In this document: positions 15,721 through 23,404 of the stretch, piece after piece
Layout of the letters: each line of letters starts with the position of its first letter
Position numbering within the stretch: the stretch's first letter is position 1
NCBI GenBank assembly: GCA_937891425.1
Contig: CALAGD010000087.1
Location: forward strand, 1-23,955
Length of the DNA: 23,955 nt
Reading direction: 5' to 3'
From: an uncultured Pigmentiphaga sp.
GTDB taxonomy: Bacteria > Pseudomonadota > Gammaproteobacteria > Burkholderiales > Burkholderiaceae_B
Made by a program: the position numbers and the translations under genes
Notes under the pieces: model-generated
What the model saw: the letters and a program-made list of their open reading frames with translations, nothing else
What the model was told of the DNA's origin: nothing
The model's database searches: none

Positions 15721-17193
15721 ATGCGTAACAACGAGATTCCCGAAGGCATTCTTCCCTCCCACAAAGCGCTCTTCTATGGCGGCGGCTGGCATGCTCCGCT
15801 GGAAAACACCTTCCTCGAAACCATCAACCCCGCCTACAACGAAGTGATCACCACAGCGCCCGAGGCGCGTCGGGGCGATGTGGATGCGGCGGTGCAGGCT
15901 GCTCACAAAGCGTTTCCCGCCTGGGCTGCCACGCCGCCCCGCGAACGCGCCAGATTCTTGCGCCGAGCGGCCGAAGTGCTGCGCGCCCACTCGCGCGAGC
16001 TGGCGCTGCTGGATGCGCTCAACAACGGCAACCCGATTTCGGCTCTCGCCGCCGACGCGGACTTTGCCGCAGACTCGCTCGACTACTTTGCCGGCCTCGC
16101 CTCGGAGATCAAGGGCGAGACCATCCCCATGGGCAACGGCAACCTGAACTACACCATCCGCGAACCTCTGGGCGTGGTGGCGCGCATCGTCGCCTACAAC
16201 CATCCCCTGATGTTTGCTGCCGCTCGCATCGCTGCTCCGTTGGCGGCCGGCAACACGGTGGTGATCAAGGCGCCCGACCAGGCGCCACTGTCCATCCTCC
16301 GCCTGGCCGAACTGATTGGCGACATCTTCCCTCCTGGTGTTATCAACCTCCTCACCGGCACGCGCGAATGTGGCGATGCCCTGTGCCGTCATCCTCTGGT
16401 GCGCAAGGTGACGCTGATCGGCGGCGTCCCCACCGGCATGGCAGTCATGGCTACGGCGGCTTCCGATCTGAAGCCGGTCTTGCTGGAGCTCGGTGGGAAG
16501 AACGCGCTGATCGCCTACCCCGATGCCAGGATCGACAAGCTCGTGAACGGCATCATCAATGGCATGAACTTCACCTGGTCGGGTCAGAGCTGTGGCTCGA
16601 CCAGCCGGGTATTCCTGCACGAGTCCATCCACGACGAGGTGCTGGAGCGGGTTGTCGAGCTGCTGCCCCAACGCCACCGCCCGGGCATTCCCACTGATCC
16701 GGACACCACAATGGGTGCACTGGTCAGCGCCGCCCAGCTGGCCAAGGTCGAACATTACGTGGCTTCCGCCATCGCCAAAGGTGCACGCCTGGTCACCGGG
16801 GGCAAGCGGCCCACCCAGCCGCCACTCGACAAGGGGTTCTTCTACGAGCCGACGGTGTTCGCCGACGTGCATCCCGACATGAAGCTGGCCAATGAAGAAG
16901 TGTTCGGGCCCGTGATGGCGGTGTTCAGGTGGTCCGATGAAGACGAGCTCTTCAGTGTCGTCAATCGCGTGAAGTACGGACTGACCGGTTCGATCTGGAC
17001 ATCCGACCTGACCACCGCCCATCGGGCAGCCAGTCGGATCGAAACGGGCTATGTCTGGATCAATAACTCCAGCCAGCACTTCCTGGGGGCGCCTTTCGGT
17101 GGCGTCAAGCACTCGGGAATCGGGCGCGAAGAATGTTTCGCGGAACTGCTGGAATTCACCTACATCAAGAACGTCAATGTGAAGCTGGACTGA
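15721..17193 (+). CDS. Aldehyde dehydrogenase (NAD(P)+-dependent)
   Basis: A 490-residue cytoplasmic enzyme of the ALDH superfamily, normal in length. Catalytic residues are Asn160 (VAYNHPLMF), Glu256 (LLELGGKNAL) and Cys291 (SGQSCGSTSR); Lys183 (VIKAPDQAP) is in the coenzyme site. The usual F-T-G-S turn is replaced by LIGGVPTG, an unusual variant. The gene opens the operon and lies 25 bases before a hydratase-aldolase. In the naphthalene and phenanthrene pathways the same pair makes and oxidises an aromatic aldehyde (NahE-NahF, PhdJ-PhdK), so an aromatic aldehyde is the favoured substrate. The ribosome site before ATG 15721 is weak. Confidence 0.94.
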   Translation: MRNNEIPEGILPSHKALFYGGGWHAPLENTFLETINPAYNEVITTAPEARRGDVDAAVQAAHKAFPAWAATPPRERARFLRRAAEVLRAHSRELALLDALNNGNPISALAADADFAADSLDYFAGLASEIKGETIPMGNGNLNYTIREPLGVVARIVAYNHPLMFAAARIAAPLAAGNTVVIKAPDQAPLSILRLAELIGDIFPPGVINLLTGTRECGDALCRHPLVRKVTLIGGVPTGMAVMATAASDLKPVLLELGGKNALIAYPDARIDKLVNGIINGMNFTWSGQSCGSTSRVFLHESIHDEVLERVVELLPQRHRPGIPTDPDTTMGALVSAAQLAKVEHYVASAIAKGARLVTGGKRPTQPPLDKGFFYEPTVFADVHPDMKLANEEVFGPVMAVFRWSDEDELFSVVNRVKYGLTGSIWTSDLTTAHRAASRIETGYVWINNSSQHFLGAPFGGVKHSGIGREECFAELLEFTYIKNVNVKLD

Positions 17194-17218
17194 ACATCCA
17201 GTCTTCAGGGGAATCGAT

Positions 17219-18214
17219 ATGCTGACTGCCAAAGAGTACCAGGGTCTGTACGCCATCATTCCGACGCCGGCACGTGCCGGTGCCGACCGCTACGACGCCA
17301 CTGGTACGGTGGATCTCGATGAAACCGAAAGGGTCATCAACGCCCTGATCCGTGACGGCTCGTCAGGGCTCATCGTTCTTGGCACCACCGGAGAATGCGC
17401 CACACTGTCGCAACCCGACTACGATGCATTCGTCGAGTGCGTGCTTGAAACCGTGAACCGGCGCGTTCCGGTGCTGGTGGGGGCTACGGCGCTGGGTGCT
17501 CACGAGGCGGTGCGCCGCCTGCGCAAGATTCGCGACCTCGGTGCCGATGGAACACTGCTGGGGTTGCCCATGTGGCAACCCGTAACCACCGGCGAAGCCG
17601 TGGGTTTCTACGAGGAGATCTCGCGGCTTTTCCCGGACCTGGCCGTCATGGCGTACGCCAACGCACGGGCATTCCGCTACGACTTTCCGCTGGAGTTCTG
17701 GGTGGAGGTTGCCCGCAGGGCCCCCACGGTGACGTCCGCCAAATACTCGCGGGTTCAAGGTCTTGCCCAACTGCTGGCCGCCACGGAGGGCAGAATAAAC
17801 TTCATGCCCATCGATATGGTGGTACATGAGTATTACGCCATCGCCCCGGAAACAACCACGGCGTGCTGGGCGACGGCCGCCGCCATGGATCCCACCCCCG
17901 CGGTTGCCATCATGCGCGCCATCCAGGAGCGCCGACAGGATGCCATCGACGAACTGGCCGCGGCCATTCGTTGGGCCAACGAGCCGGTTCAGTACATTTT
18001 CGACAACCCGCCGGAGTTCGCCAAGTACAACATCCAGGTGGAAAAGACCCGGATCAACGCGGCAGGCTATTCCAGCTGCGGCCCGCTGCGTCCCCCATAC
18101 ACCGAGCTGCCTGAAGAGTATGCCGAAGCGTCGCGCGAATGCGGACGCCGCTGGGCACGCATTTCCAAGGCATATCACGGCGATTTCACGTTTTCTGATC
18201 GTCCGTGGGCCTGA
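17219..18214 (+). CDS. DapA-superfamily hydratase-aldolase (NahE/PhdJ-like)
   Basis: A 331-residue (beta/alpha)8 lyase, the same length as NahE. The N terminus (LTAKEYQGLYAIIPTPARAG) and VDLDETERVINALIRDG follow the NahE/PhdJ pattern rather than that of DapA. Predicted active-site residues are Lys175 (TSAKYSRVQ), which forms the Schiff base with pyruvate, Tyr146 (VMAYANARAFRYDFP), the Thr pair in GTTGE at 55-59, Trp217 and Asn271 (KYNIQVEKTR). These enzymes hydrate and then retro-aldol-cleave trans-o-substituted benzylidenepyruvates to an aromatic aldehyde and pyruvate. The adjoining dehydrogenase would oxidise the aldehyde. No ring-hydroxylating dioxygenase is present, so the substrate may not be naphthalene-derived. 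Confidence 0.88.
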   Translation: MLTAKEYQGLYAIIPTPARAGADRYDATGTVDLDETERVINALIRDGSSGLIVLGTTGECATLSQPDYDAFVECVLETVNRRVPVLVGATALGAHEAVRRLRKIRDLGADGTLLGLPMWQPVTTGEAVGFYEEISRLFPDLAVMAYANARAFRYDFPLEFWVEVARRAPTVTSAKYSRVQGLAQLLAATEGRINFMPIDMVVHEYYAIAPETTTACWATAAAMDPTPAVAIMRAIQERRQDAIDELAAAIRWANEPVQYIFDNPPEFAKYNIQVEKTRINAAGYSSCGPLRPPYTELPEEYAEASRECGRRWARISKAYHGDFTFSDRPWA

Positions 18215-18271
18215 GCGCCGGCGTCGGGACCTGGCGACGATCATGCAAGACTCATTCATAGGGAGACATCC

Positions 18272-19243
18272 ATGCTGATTCGCAAGTTTCTGGCACCCGC
18301 ACTGGCGAGTGTGCTGTTGGGCGTGCCTGGTCTGGCCGCGGCAGCGGACGAGTATCCGAGCCGCCCGATCACCGTAGTTGTGCCGTATCCGGCAGGTGGC
18401 AATACCGACCTCGTCACCCGCGAGATCATGAAAGAGTTGAGCGAACGGTTGAAGCAGCCGATCGTGATCGACAACCGTTCGGGCGCCAACGGCATGATCG
18501 GAACCGGGGCAGTTGCGCGCGCCGCTCCTGATGGATACACGATGCTGATCACCATTGGGGCGTTCACCATCAACCCTTCGCTGTACAAGGACATTCCGTA
18601 CAAGGTTTCTGATTTCGAGCCGGTCAGCCTGATCGGACGCGTCAACCTCGTCCTGGCAGCGGGCAAGAAAGTGCCCGTCTCAACGTTCTCCGAGCTTGTC
18701 GAATATGGCAGGAACGCCAGCAACCAGGTCACGCACGACAGCAGCGGCGTGGGATCGGCGCTGCACCTGGTGGCAGCGCGCATTGCGAAGGACACGGGCA
18801 TGAAGGTGATGCACGTTCCTTACAAGGGAATCAGCCATTCGCTGCCCGACATCGTTGAGGGCCGCATTACCTTCACCATCAATACGGTGTCCAGCCTGGG
18901 CTCGTATTTCAACGACGGCCGGTTGACTCCGCTGGTCGTGCTCAGCGGTGAGCGCGCCGCCACGCTGCCGAATGTGCCAACCATCGGGGAAGCGGGTTAT
19001 CCCCAGCTGGAATCCTACGCGTGGCAGGGTCTGGTGGTGCCCAAGGGTACGCCGCCCCAAGTGGTGGAGAAACTGGCCACCGAGCTGGCTGCCATCCTGA
19101 AAGATCCAAAAATGAAGGCCCGTCTGGCCGACATGGGTCTGGACGCGATCGGCAGCACGCCGGCCGAATTCGCCAGGTTCATCGAAGAAGACATGGCGAA
19201 CTCGGCCCAGATCATCAAGGATGCCAACATCAAGGTCGAGTAA
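18272..19243 (+). CDS. Bug/TctC-family tripartite tricarboxylate receptor
   Basis: A 323-residue periplasmic receptor with a Sec signal (MLIRKFLAPALASVLLGVPG, then LAAAADEYP, cleavage near residue 25). Family motifs are ITVVVPYPAGGNTDLVTREI, IDNRSGANGMIGTGAVARA with PDGYT, and HVPYKGISHSLPDIVEG. GGGAGA before ATG 18272 supports the start. It sits third in the operon after the hydratase-aldolase, without a permease pair, and probably binds the organic acid that the operon uses. Confidence 0.94.
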   Translation: MLIRKFLAPALASVLLGVPGLAAAADEYPSRPITVVVPYPAGGNTDLVTREIMKELSERLKQPIVIDNRSGANGMIGTGAVARAAPDGYTMLITIGAFTINPSLYKDIPYKVSDFEPVSLIGRVNLVLAAGKKVPVSTFSELVEYGRNASNQVTHDSSGVGSALHLVAARIAKDTGMKVMHVPYKGISHSLPDIVEGRITFTINTVSSLGSYFNDGRLTPLVVLSGERAATLPNVPTIGEAGYPQLESYAWQGLVVPKGTPPQVVEKLATELAAILKDPKMKARLADMGLDAIGSTPAEFARFIEEDMANSAQIIKDANIKVE

Positions 19244-19271
19244 GCACGCTTGCTGACGTGTGGAGAAGCAA

Positions 19272-19553
19272 TTGAATCTGTTTGCAGTCATTTACACGAT
19301 GGTGGATGTGGAAAGCAGCAACCGCCATCGCCCGGAGCACGTCGAGTTCCTGCGAGGCCTGCTGCGCGCGGGCCGTATCGAGTGCGGCTGGAAGTTTCCT
19401 GACTATGCGCCGGGTGAGATCCAGGGCGTGCTCTTCTGTCGCGCTGAAACGGCTGAAGAGGTGGCGGGCTGGTTTGCTGAAGACCCCGTCATCAAGGCAG
19501 GCGCACGTACTTTCACGGTCAAGGCAGCGCAAGGGATGACCGTTACCGCGTGA
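19272..19553 (+). CDS. YciI-like small protein
   Basis: About 94 residues, in the size range of YciI-like (muconolactone isomerase-like ferredoxin fold) proteins. It begins LFAVIYTMVDV and has RPEHVEFLRGLLRAGRIECG and a C-terminal DPVIKAGARTFTV segment, matching the strand-helix-strand pattern of the fold. TTG 19272 is preferred because GGAGAAG (19262-19268) lies just before it; GTG 19260 is an alternative without a ribosome site. It is last in the operon, 28 bases after the Bug gene. YciI-like proteins recur in aromatic degradation clusters, where some act as isomerases or dehydrochlorinase-like enzymes. No function is assigned here. Confidence 0.8.
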   Translation: MNLFAVIYTMVDVESSNRHRPEHVEFLRGLLRAGRIECGWKFPDYAPGEIQGVLFCRAETAEEVAGWFAEDPVIKAGARTFTVKAAQGMTVTA

Positions 19554-19592
19554 ACGGCCTTGCCCTGAAAGAATTGTGAGCCAGGCAATTTG

Positions 19593-19619
19593 CGGCGCGT
19601 ATGATTACGCGCCGTTTTT
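19593..19619 (+). terminator. Strong intrinsic terminator of the dehydrogenase-aldolase operon
   Basis: CGGCGCGT (19593-19600) pairs perfectly with ACGCGCCG (19607-19614) around a 6-base loop, followed by TTTTT (19615-19619). It lies 40 bases after the stop of the YciI-like gene. Confidence 0.92.
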
Positions 19620-19832
19620 GTTCACGCACCTTTGCAATCATGTCGTGTGGGCCATGAACCGTATTTGCCAGCTACCCGCGGCGCGGTTGCCGTTGTATGC
19701 TTGTATGACACGCAAACCGGCCAACCGTCATGATCTGTAGCGGCTCGACGGGCTTCGTTGGCAGTAGTGCCCGTCAGTGATGCGTCGTGGCGAGGGCGCT
19801 TCATCAACGTTTCTGGAAACAATTACACTCAA

Positions 19833-20834
19833 ATGTCCAGATATAAGATCTTCTTCGCCGCCATATTTATCCCTGTATCCGCCGCCGCCAACCCCGGTGT
19901 CAGTTTCGAACTGCTGCAAAAGGCCGGAGGCGACGTGGGATTCGCGTTGGGGGCTGCCGAGTACTGCGGCATCGATGCCTCCCGGTTGTCTTCGGCGTTC
20001 ACGCGCGGCCTCGATGCGTTCGGACTCAGGCCCACGGAGCTTCAGGCCATACTCGCAACCCTCGAGCAGCAGCGCCAGGAGGCCCGCTCGACTGCCGCCA
20101 GCAAGCTTGCCGGGGGGGCTTGCGGCGCGGAGCGGACCAACACGGTGCGCGAAGCCATCCATTCCATGGAGACGGCGTGGTACCAGATTGTCCAGGGTGC
20201 TACCGGTGTGGACGTGAGGGCTGCCAGCACGCCCAGCACTGCCCAATTTGCCAAGAGCCCGCAAGCCAGAGCGCAAGCCACCAACTCGAACTCCAGTCAG
20301 GTGCGGTCGGCTCAGGCGCAGCCATCGGGGGCACACCAACGCGCCGGCCAAGAGAACTCCGTTTGCGACAAGGGGCGCGCGGTCTCCATTCTGAACGTAG
20401 GGCAGTGGTTCCCGGGCAAGGTCATCGATGGGCCCGATAATCTCGGCAACTGCAAGGTCTCGTACGATGGATTCGGGCCGAACTGGGACGAATGGGTCAG
20501 CGTGCAGCGTCTGCGGCCAGCAGCCAGCACCCAGACGGCACCAGCCGCGCAGGCACAGCCAACCTCGGTGCCTCCGGGGAAGTACGGCTGCTATACCTTT
20601 GATGCCGGCCAGACGAATTACACCTATACCGATGTCGTCATCCGCGACGCCCGCCAGTATTCCGTGGGCAACAAGAGCGGCACCTACCACCTCGCAGCCG
20701 ACGGTCGCATGACGTTCACGGGCACCCTGTCGAACGCGGTCGGAAAGTTTTCCATCAAGAGTACGGGCAAGGCGCAAATCGATCTCATCTTCAACGGAGA
20801 CCCACGCTCGTCCATGTCGTGCGTACGCTCCTAG
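19833..20834 (+). CDS. Secreted protein with a Tudor/agenet-like segment, function unknown
   Basis: 333 residues from ATG 19833, which starts a signal peptide (MSRYKIFFAAIFIPVSAAAN, cleavage near residue 18). Residues about 20-130 form a helical region with two Cys. A Gln/Ala/Ser-rich linker follows. Residues about 178-225 (ILNVGQWFPGKVIDGPD, CKVSYDGFGPNWDEWVSV, QRLRPA) resemble a Tudor-knot/agenet fold, with the W-x-P-G-x-V and Y-D-G-F-G-x-x-W-D-E-W pattern. The C-terminal 85 residues form a beta-rich module with a Cys near each end (KYGCYTFDAGQTNYTYTD ... SMSCVRS). The frame extends upstream to TTG 19758, without family support. The region 19620-19832 before it shows no other gene. Exact role unknown. 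Confidence 0.78.
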   Translation: MSRYKIFFAAIFIPVSAAANPGVSFELLQKAGGDVGFALGAAEYCGIDASRLSSAFTRGLDAFGLRPTELQAILATLEQQRQEARSTAASKLAGGACGAERTNTVREAIHSMETAWYQIVQGATGVDVRAASTPSTAQFAKSPQARAQATNSNSSQVRSAQAQPSGAHQRAGQENSVCDKGRAVSILNVGQWFPGKVIDGPDNLGNCKVSYDGFGPNWDEWVSVQRLRPAASTQTAPAAQAQPTSVPPGKYGCYTFDAGQTNYTYTDVVIRDARQYSVGNKSGTYHLAADGRMTFTGTLSNAVGKFSIKSTGKAQIDLIFNGDPRSSMSCVRS

Positions 20835-20896
20835 CACGATCCCGCAACATTGCCAGGAACCGGTCACATCCGGAACAGGAACAGACGCGAATCAAG

Positions 20897-21817
20897 ATGA
20901 TGACGCAGACTTCATATGGATTGTCGGTGCGGTCGTGGGTATGCCTGGTGGCGTTGGCTGCGCTTTCCCACGCAAGCGTTTTGGCCCAGGCTTCCAACCC
21001 GCTGGGAGTAGAGTGGGTAGGCGGGTCCTCCGCTCCCGCGCCGGTTGCGCCCGCGCCCAGTGGTAGCAATCCCCTGGGGGTGAACTGGGTGGGAGGCACC
21101 CCGACATCGGCACCGCCGCCGGCGGCCCCCGCACCCGCGACGAACAACCCGCTGGGAGTAGAGTGGGTGGGCGGGTCCTCCGCTCCCGCGCCGGTTGCAC
21201 CAGCGCCCACCGGCAGCAATCCGCTCGGAATCGAATGGCGCACAGGCGTAAATGCTGGCGCGTCGGCCTCTCCCGCGCCAAACACACCCCAGCCCGTGCA
21301 GCCGCCCACCAGTCCGTCAACGCTCGCCCCAGCGCACCCCGTCACGCCACAACCGGTTGTGCCCCAGCCCGTGGCGCCACAGCCTACCGTACCCGAACCG
21401 GTGCGACCGGATCCCGCTCCGACCACACCGCAGCCGGCGCCCTCGCAAACGCCGGTTACTCCGGCGCCAGGTGCAGGGGCCAATACCCAGGTAGCGGCGC
21501 TGGTCGACACCTGGAAGTACCTCGCCGTGGCCTTTGCCGATTCGCGTGGCACGATCAGCGAGACACGCGGCGTCAGTGGCTCGCTGGAGTTCAAGCCGAA
21601 TGGGGAGTACAAACAGGCCCTGTACATCGGCACTGTTCTGAATGCCCTGGAGGGCACTTACCGGGTGAGTGGTGGCAGGCTGGAAATGACCTACCTATGG
21701 TGGGGGCAGCCGACCACGGATGTTTTTGAGGTTTATCTCGACCCTGCGGGCAAAAAGCTCACTTTGCGCGGAACAGGATCCCCGCAGTCGTTGTATACCC
21801 TCGAGCGAACCGAATAA
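20897..21817 (+). CDS. Secreted repeat protein with NPLG-W repeats and a lipocalin-like C-terminal domain
   Basis: About 307 residues from ATG 20897. The N terminus carries a Sec signal (VCLVALAALSHASVLAQA). Four NPLG(V/I)(E/N)W repeats with Ala/Pro-rich spacers follow, then a long Pro/Ala/Gln/Thr linker (about residues 120-195). The C-terminal 105 residues (LVDTWKYLAVAFADSRG, SLEFKPNGEYKQAL, GTYRVSGGRLEMTYLWWG, FEVYLDPAGKKLTLRGTG) are beta-rich and look like a small lipocalin-type barrel. ATG 20900 is an alternative start. It lies 62 bases after the Tudor-like gene on the same strand. The tandem repeats and the separate domain suggest a modular surface or periplasmic protein. Function unknown. 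Confidence 0.78.
   Translation: MMTQTSYGLSVRSWVCLVALAALSHASVLAQASNPLGVEWVGGSSAPAPVAPAPSGSNPLGVNWVGGTPTSAPPPAAPAPATNNPLGVEWVGGSSAPAPVAPAPTGSNPLGIEWRTGVNAGASASPAPNTPQPVQPPTSPSTLAPAHPVTPQPVVPQPVAPQPTVPEPVRPDPAPTTPQPAPSQTPVTPAPGAGANTQVAALVDTWKYLAVAFADSRGTISETRGVSGSLEFKPNGEYKQALYIGTVLNALEGTYRVSGGRLEMTYLWWGQPTTDVFEVYLDPAGKKLTLRGTGSPQSLYTLERTE
20996..21240 (+). repeat. Tandem NPLG-W coding repeats, with a 150-base duplicated pair
   Basis: Four units start at the Asn codons at 20996, 21068, 21146 and 21218, spaced 72, 78 and 72 bases. Units 1 and 3 are almost identical over about 63 bases with a 150-base offset, differing at only a few bases. Units 2 and 4 match at the protein level (GSNPLGVNW versus GSNPLGIEW). 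This points to duplication of a two-unit block followed by divergence. Confidence 0.9.
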
Positions 21818-21838
21818 CAGAAGCAAAAAGGAATCATC

Positions 21839-22393
21839 ATGTCAGGTATCGTGCGTAGCATATGCGCTGCGATGTACGTAAGCATTCTTGCAGCGAGTAC
21901 AGTCTCTGCTGCCTCGTCCATGCCAGAGCGGGAACCAGGGCTGTGGGAAATCACCATCAAGCAGGATAGCGCCATGGCGAAGATGATGGCGGAGGCTTTC
22001 GAAGCCCTGAAGAACCTGCCGCCCGAGCAGCGCAAGCAGATGGAGGCGGTGATGGGCAACTCGGGCATTTCAATCGCGCAGCCGAACGTGATCCGCGAGT
22101 GCGTGACCCCTGAAAAGGCCAAAGCCGAACTACGTCCCGCCATCGACGATCCCGACATGAAGTGCTCGAAAATGGACTGGAAGGGCTCACGCGAAGGCGG
22201 CACCTTCAGCATGACATGCACCAACCCCGAGGGCAAATGGACAGTATCGGGCCGCGTGTGGGACGCCACGCCCAAGAGCTACAAGAGCACCATGACCATG
22301 AAGGGCAAGGTCAACGGCGAAGATTTTGTCAATGAAATCTCGCACGAGGCAAAATGGGTGAGCGCCGACTGCAAGGGCGTGGCGACACGCTAG
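21839..22393 (+). CDS. DUF3617-family periplasmic protein
   Basis: 184 residues with an N-terminal signal (MSGIVRSICAAMYVSILAAS, cleavage near residue 25). The first mature motif, PEREPGLWEITIKQD, is the hallmark start of DUF3617. The middle has KNLPPEQRKQMEAVMG and a conserved Cys (VIRECVTPEKA), and the second half has Cys residues in KCSKMDW and TCTNPEGKW, typical of the family. AAAAAGGA precedes ATG 21839. It follows the NPLG-W protein by 21 bases on the same strand and is probably co-transcribed. Function is unknown; many family members are periplasmic. Confidence 0.85.
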   Translation: MSGIVRSICAAMYVSILAASTVSAASSMPEREPGLWEITIKQDSAMAKMMAEAFEALKNLPPEQRKQMEAVMGNSGISIAQPNVIRECVTPEKAKAELRPAIDDPDMKCSKMDWKGSREGGTFSMTCTNPEGKWTVSGRVWDATPKSYKSTMTMKGKVNGEDFVNEISHEAKWVSADCKGVATR

Positions 22394-22651
22394 CAGGCCA
22401 CGCCTGTGCTATGGTCTTGCACCCAGCACCCTGGCAAACCAGTCGGCATCGAGCCTGGTGGGCAGCGTCATCGTGGCGTGTTAGTGCCTACACGGCGCTC
22501 CTGCTCCATGTGGGACAAATAATAGGCGAGGTATCGAACGGGTTCGGACGCGGAATGGTGGAAAACCAGCGGCCGGACCCGCCGCGCAGGCGGGATAGCG
22601 GACGTTTCGCACTGGTGTGACAGGGGTGGACAGGTTTCTGCCGCCGATGAA
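22394..22651. other. Gene-free interval with a GC-rich hairpin
   Basis: No convincing gene is seen. CCCGCC (22578-22583) pairs with GGCGGG (22589-22594) around a 5-base loop, without a following T-run. A second short hairpin (CAGGC-CAC-GCCTG) lies just after the stop of the DUF3617 gene. The interval probably holds the promoter of the next gene, but no clear promoter boxes were found. Confidence 0.35.
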
Positions 22652-23074
22652 ATGAATTTGAGTCTCTTGAAAGGAAAACGAATCGTGCATGCCAATGCGG
22701 CTTCGGGTGGTGTTCGGGTGTTATTGAGGGTGGAAGGGCTGGTGGTATTGGTGGTGAGCCTGCTTGCCTATTCCAGCTGGGGTAGCGGATGGGGCTTGTT
22801 TCTCCTGTGTTTCTTCATCCCCGATCTGTCGCTGCTGGGCTATCTGGCGGGCCCAAGGTCGGGCGCCTTCATTTACAACGCCGCCCACTCATACGTGGGA
22901 GCCCTCGCCTGTCTCGCACTTGGCGTGTTCTTGGCCACACCCTGGGCCACGATCGCAGGCATCATCTGGGTGGCTCACATCGGGTTTGATCGGGCGCTGG
23001 GGTACGGACTCAAGTACCACGACGGGTTCCGGTACACCCACTTGGGGGAAATAGGCCGTTCGAAAGAGCGCTAG
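22652..23074 (+). CDS. DUF4260-family membrane protein
   Basis: 140 residues with three or four hydrophobic segments (about 27-45, 47-62, 75-95 and 97-112). The family signature is visible: FIPDLSLLGYLAGPRSGAF in the middle and HIGFDRALGYGLKY followed by FRYTHLGEIGR near the C terminus. Length matches DUF4260 proteins. Function is unknown. Its 3' end overlaps by about 65 bases the extended reading frame of the minus-strand amidotransferase remnant, which is probably an effect of decay in the latter. Confidence 0.88.
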   Translation: MNLSLLKGKRIVHANAASGGVRVLLRVEGLVVLVVSLLAYSSWGSGWGLFLLCFFIPDLSLLGYLAGPRSGAFIYNAAHSYVGALACLALGVFLATPWATIAGIIWVAHIGFDRALGYGLKYHDGFRYTHLGEIGRSKER

Positions 23075-23309
23075 CCGCCGCTTGCGCCGCGGCCCTCAGG
23101 CAATGACCGAATGCGCCCCGCGTCGCTTCGGCGCGGGCCAACCTGGCAAACCTTGCAAGGAGCCGCGCAGCATCTGCTGTGTCGCAAACACTGTCGAGCA
23201 GGTGCAAGAATCGCTCGCCTCCCTGTAATTGTGAGTACATTTTGATCAAATAGGCGCGCATGGCCGCGGCACTGAACTCGGGATGGAATTGAGCTTGCCC
23301 CCGAATGAC
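23010..23309 (-). pseudogene. C-terminal remnant of a GMP-synthase-like class I glutamine amidotransferase
   Basis: The minus-strand frame reads IRGQAQFHPEFSAAAMRAYL and then LLDSVCDTADAARLLARFAR. QFHPEF carries the His and Glu of the class I amidotransferase catalytic triad, and the following helices match the C terminus of stand-alone GMP-synthase-like amidotransferases. Everything before it (the Cys nucleophile and roughly 170 residues) is missing. Homology stops near 23309, where sequence of the IS3-type element begins. The frame runs on about 30 residues beyond the expected C terminus and overlaps the DUF4260 gene. This is most simply explained by disruption by the insertion. Confidence 0.7.
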
Positions 23310-23404
23310 GGAGTCCTTAGTTCCAGTTAAATTGGAAAGAAGGAGCAAGGAATGTCAGATTCGAGAAGGCGTGCAAGGTACACGCAGCCCCCGCTGTCAG
23401 AATA

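Noticed and set aside
15613..17259. Long open frame of 548 codons on the minus strand, antisense to the aldehyde dehydrogenase
   Set aside because: It mirrors a clear enzyme gene with intact catalytic residues; its composition (His, Gly, Gln and Arg rich) is typical of antisense frames in high-GC DNA.
17219..18214. Annotation as 4-hydroxy-tetrahydrodipicolinate synthase (DapA) for lysine synthesis
   Set aside because: Length of 331, the N-terminal pattern, the KYNIQ segment and the aldehyde dehydrogenase neighbour fit NahE/PhdJ-type hydratase-aldolases better.
20996..21240. Repeat block as a possible non-coding satellite
   Set aside because: Unit spacings are multiples of three and the repeats stay in frame within one exported protein, so they are coding repeats.
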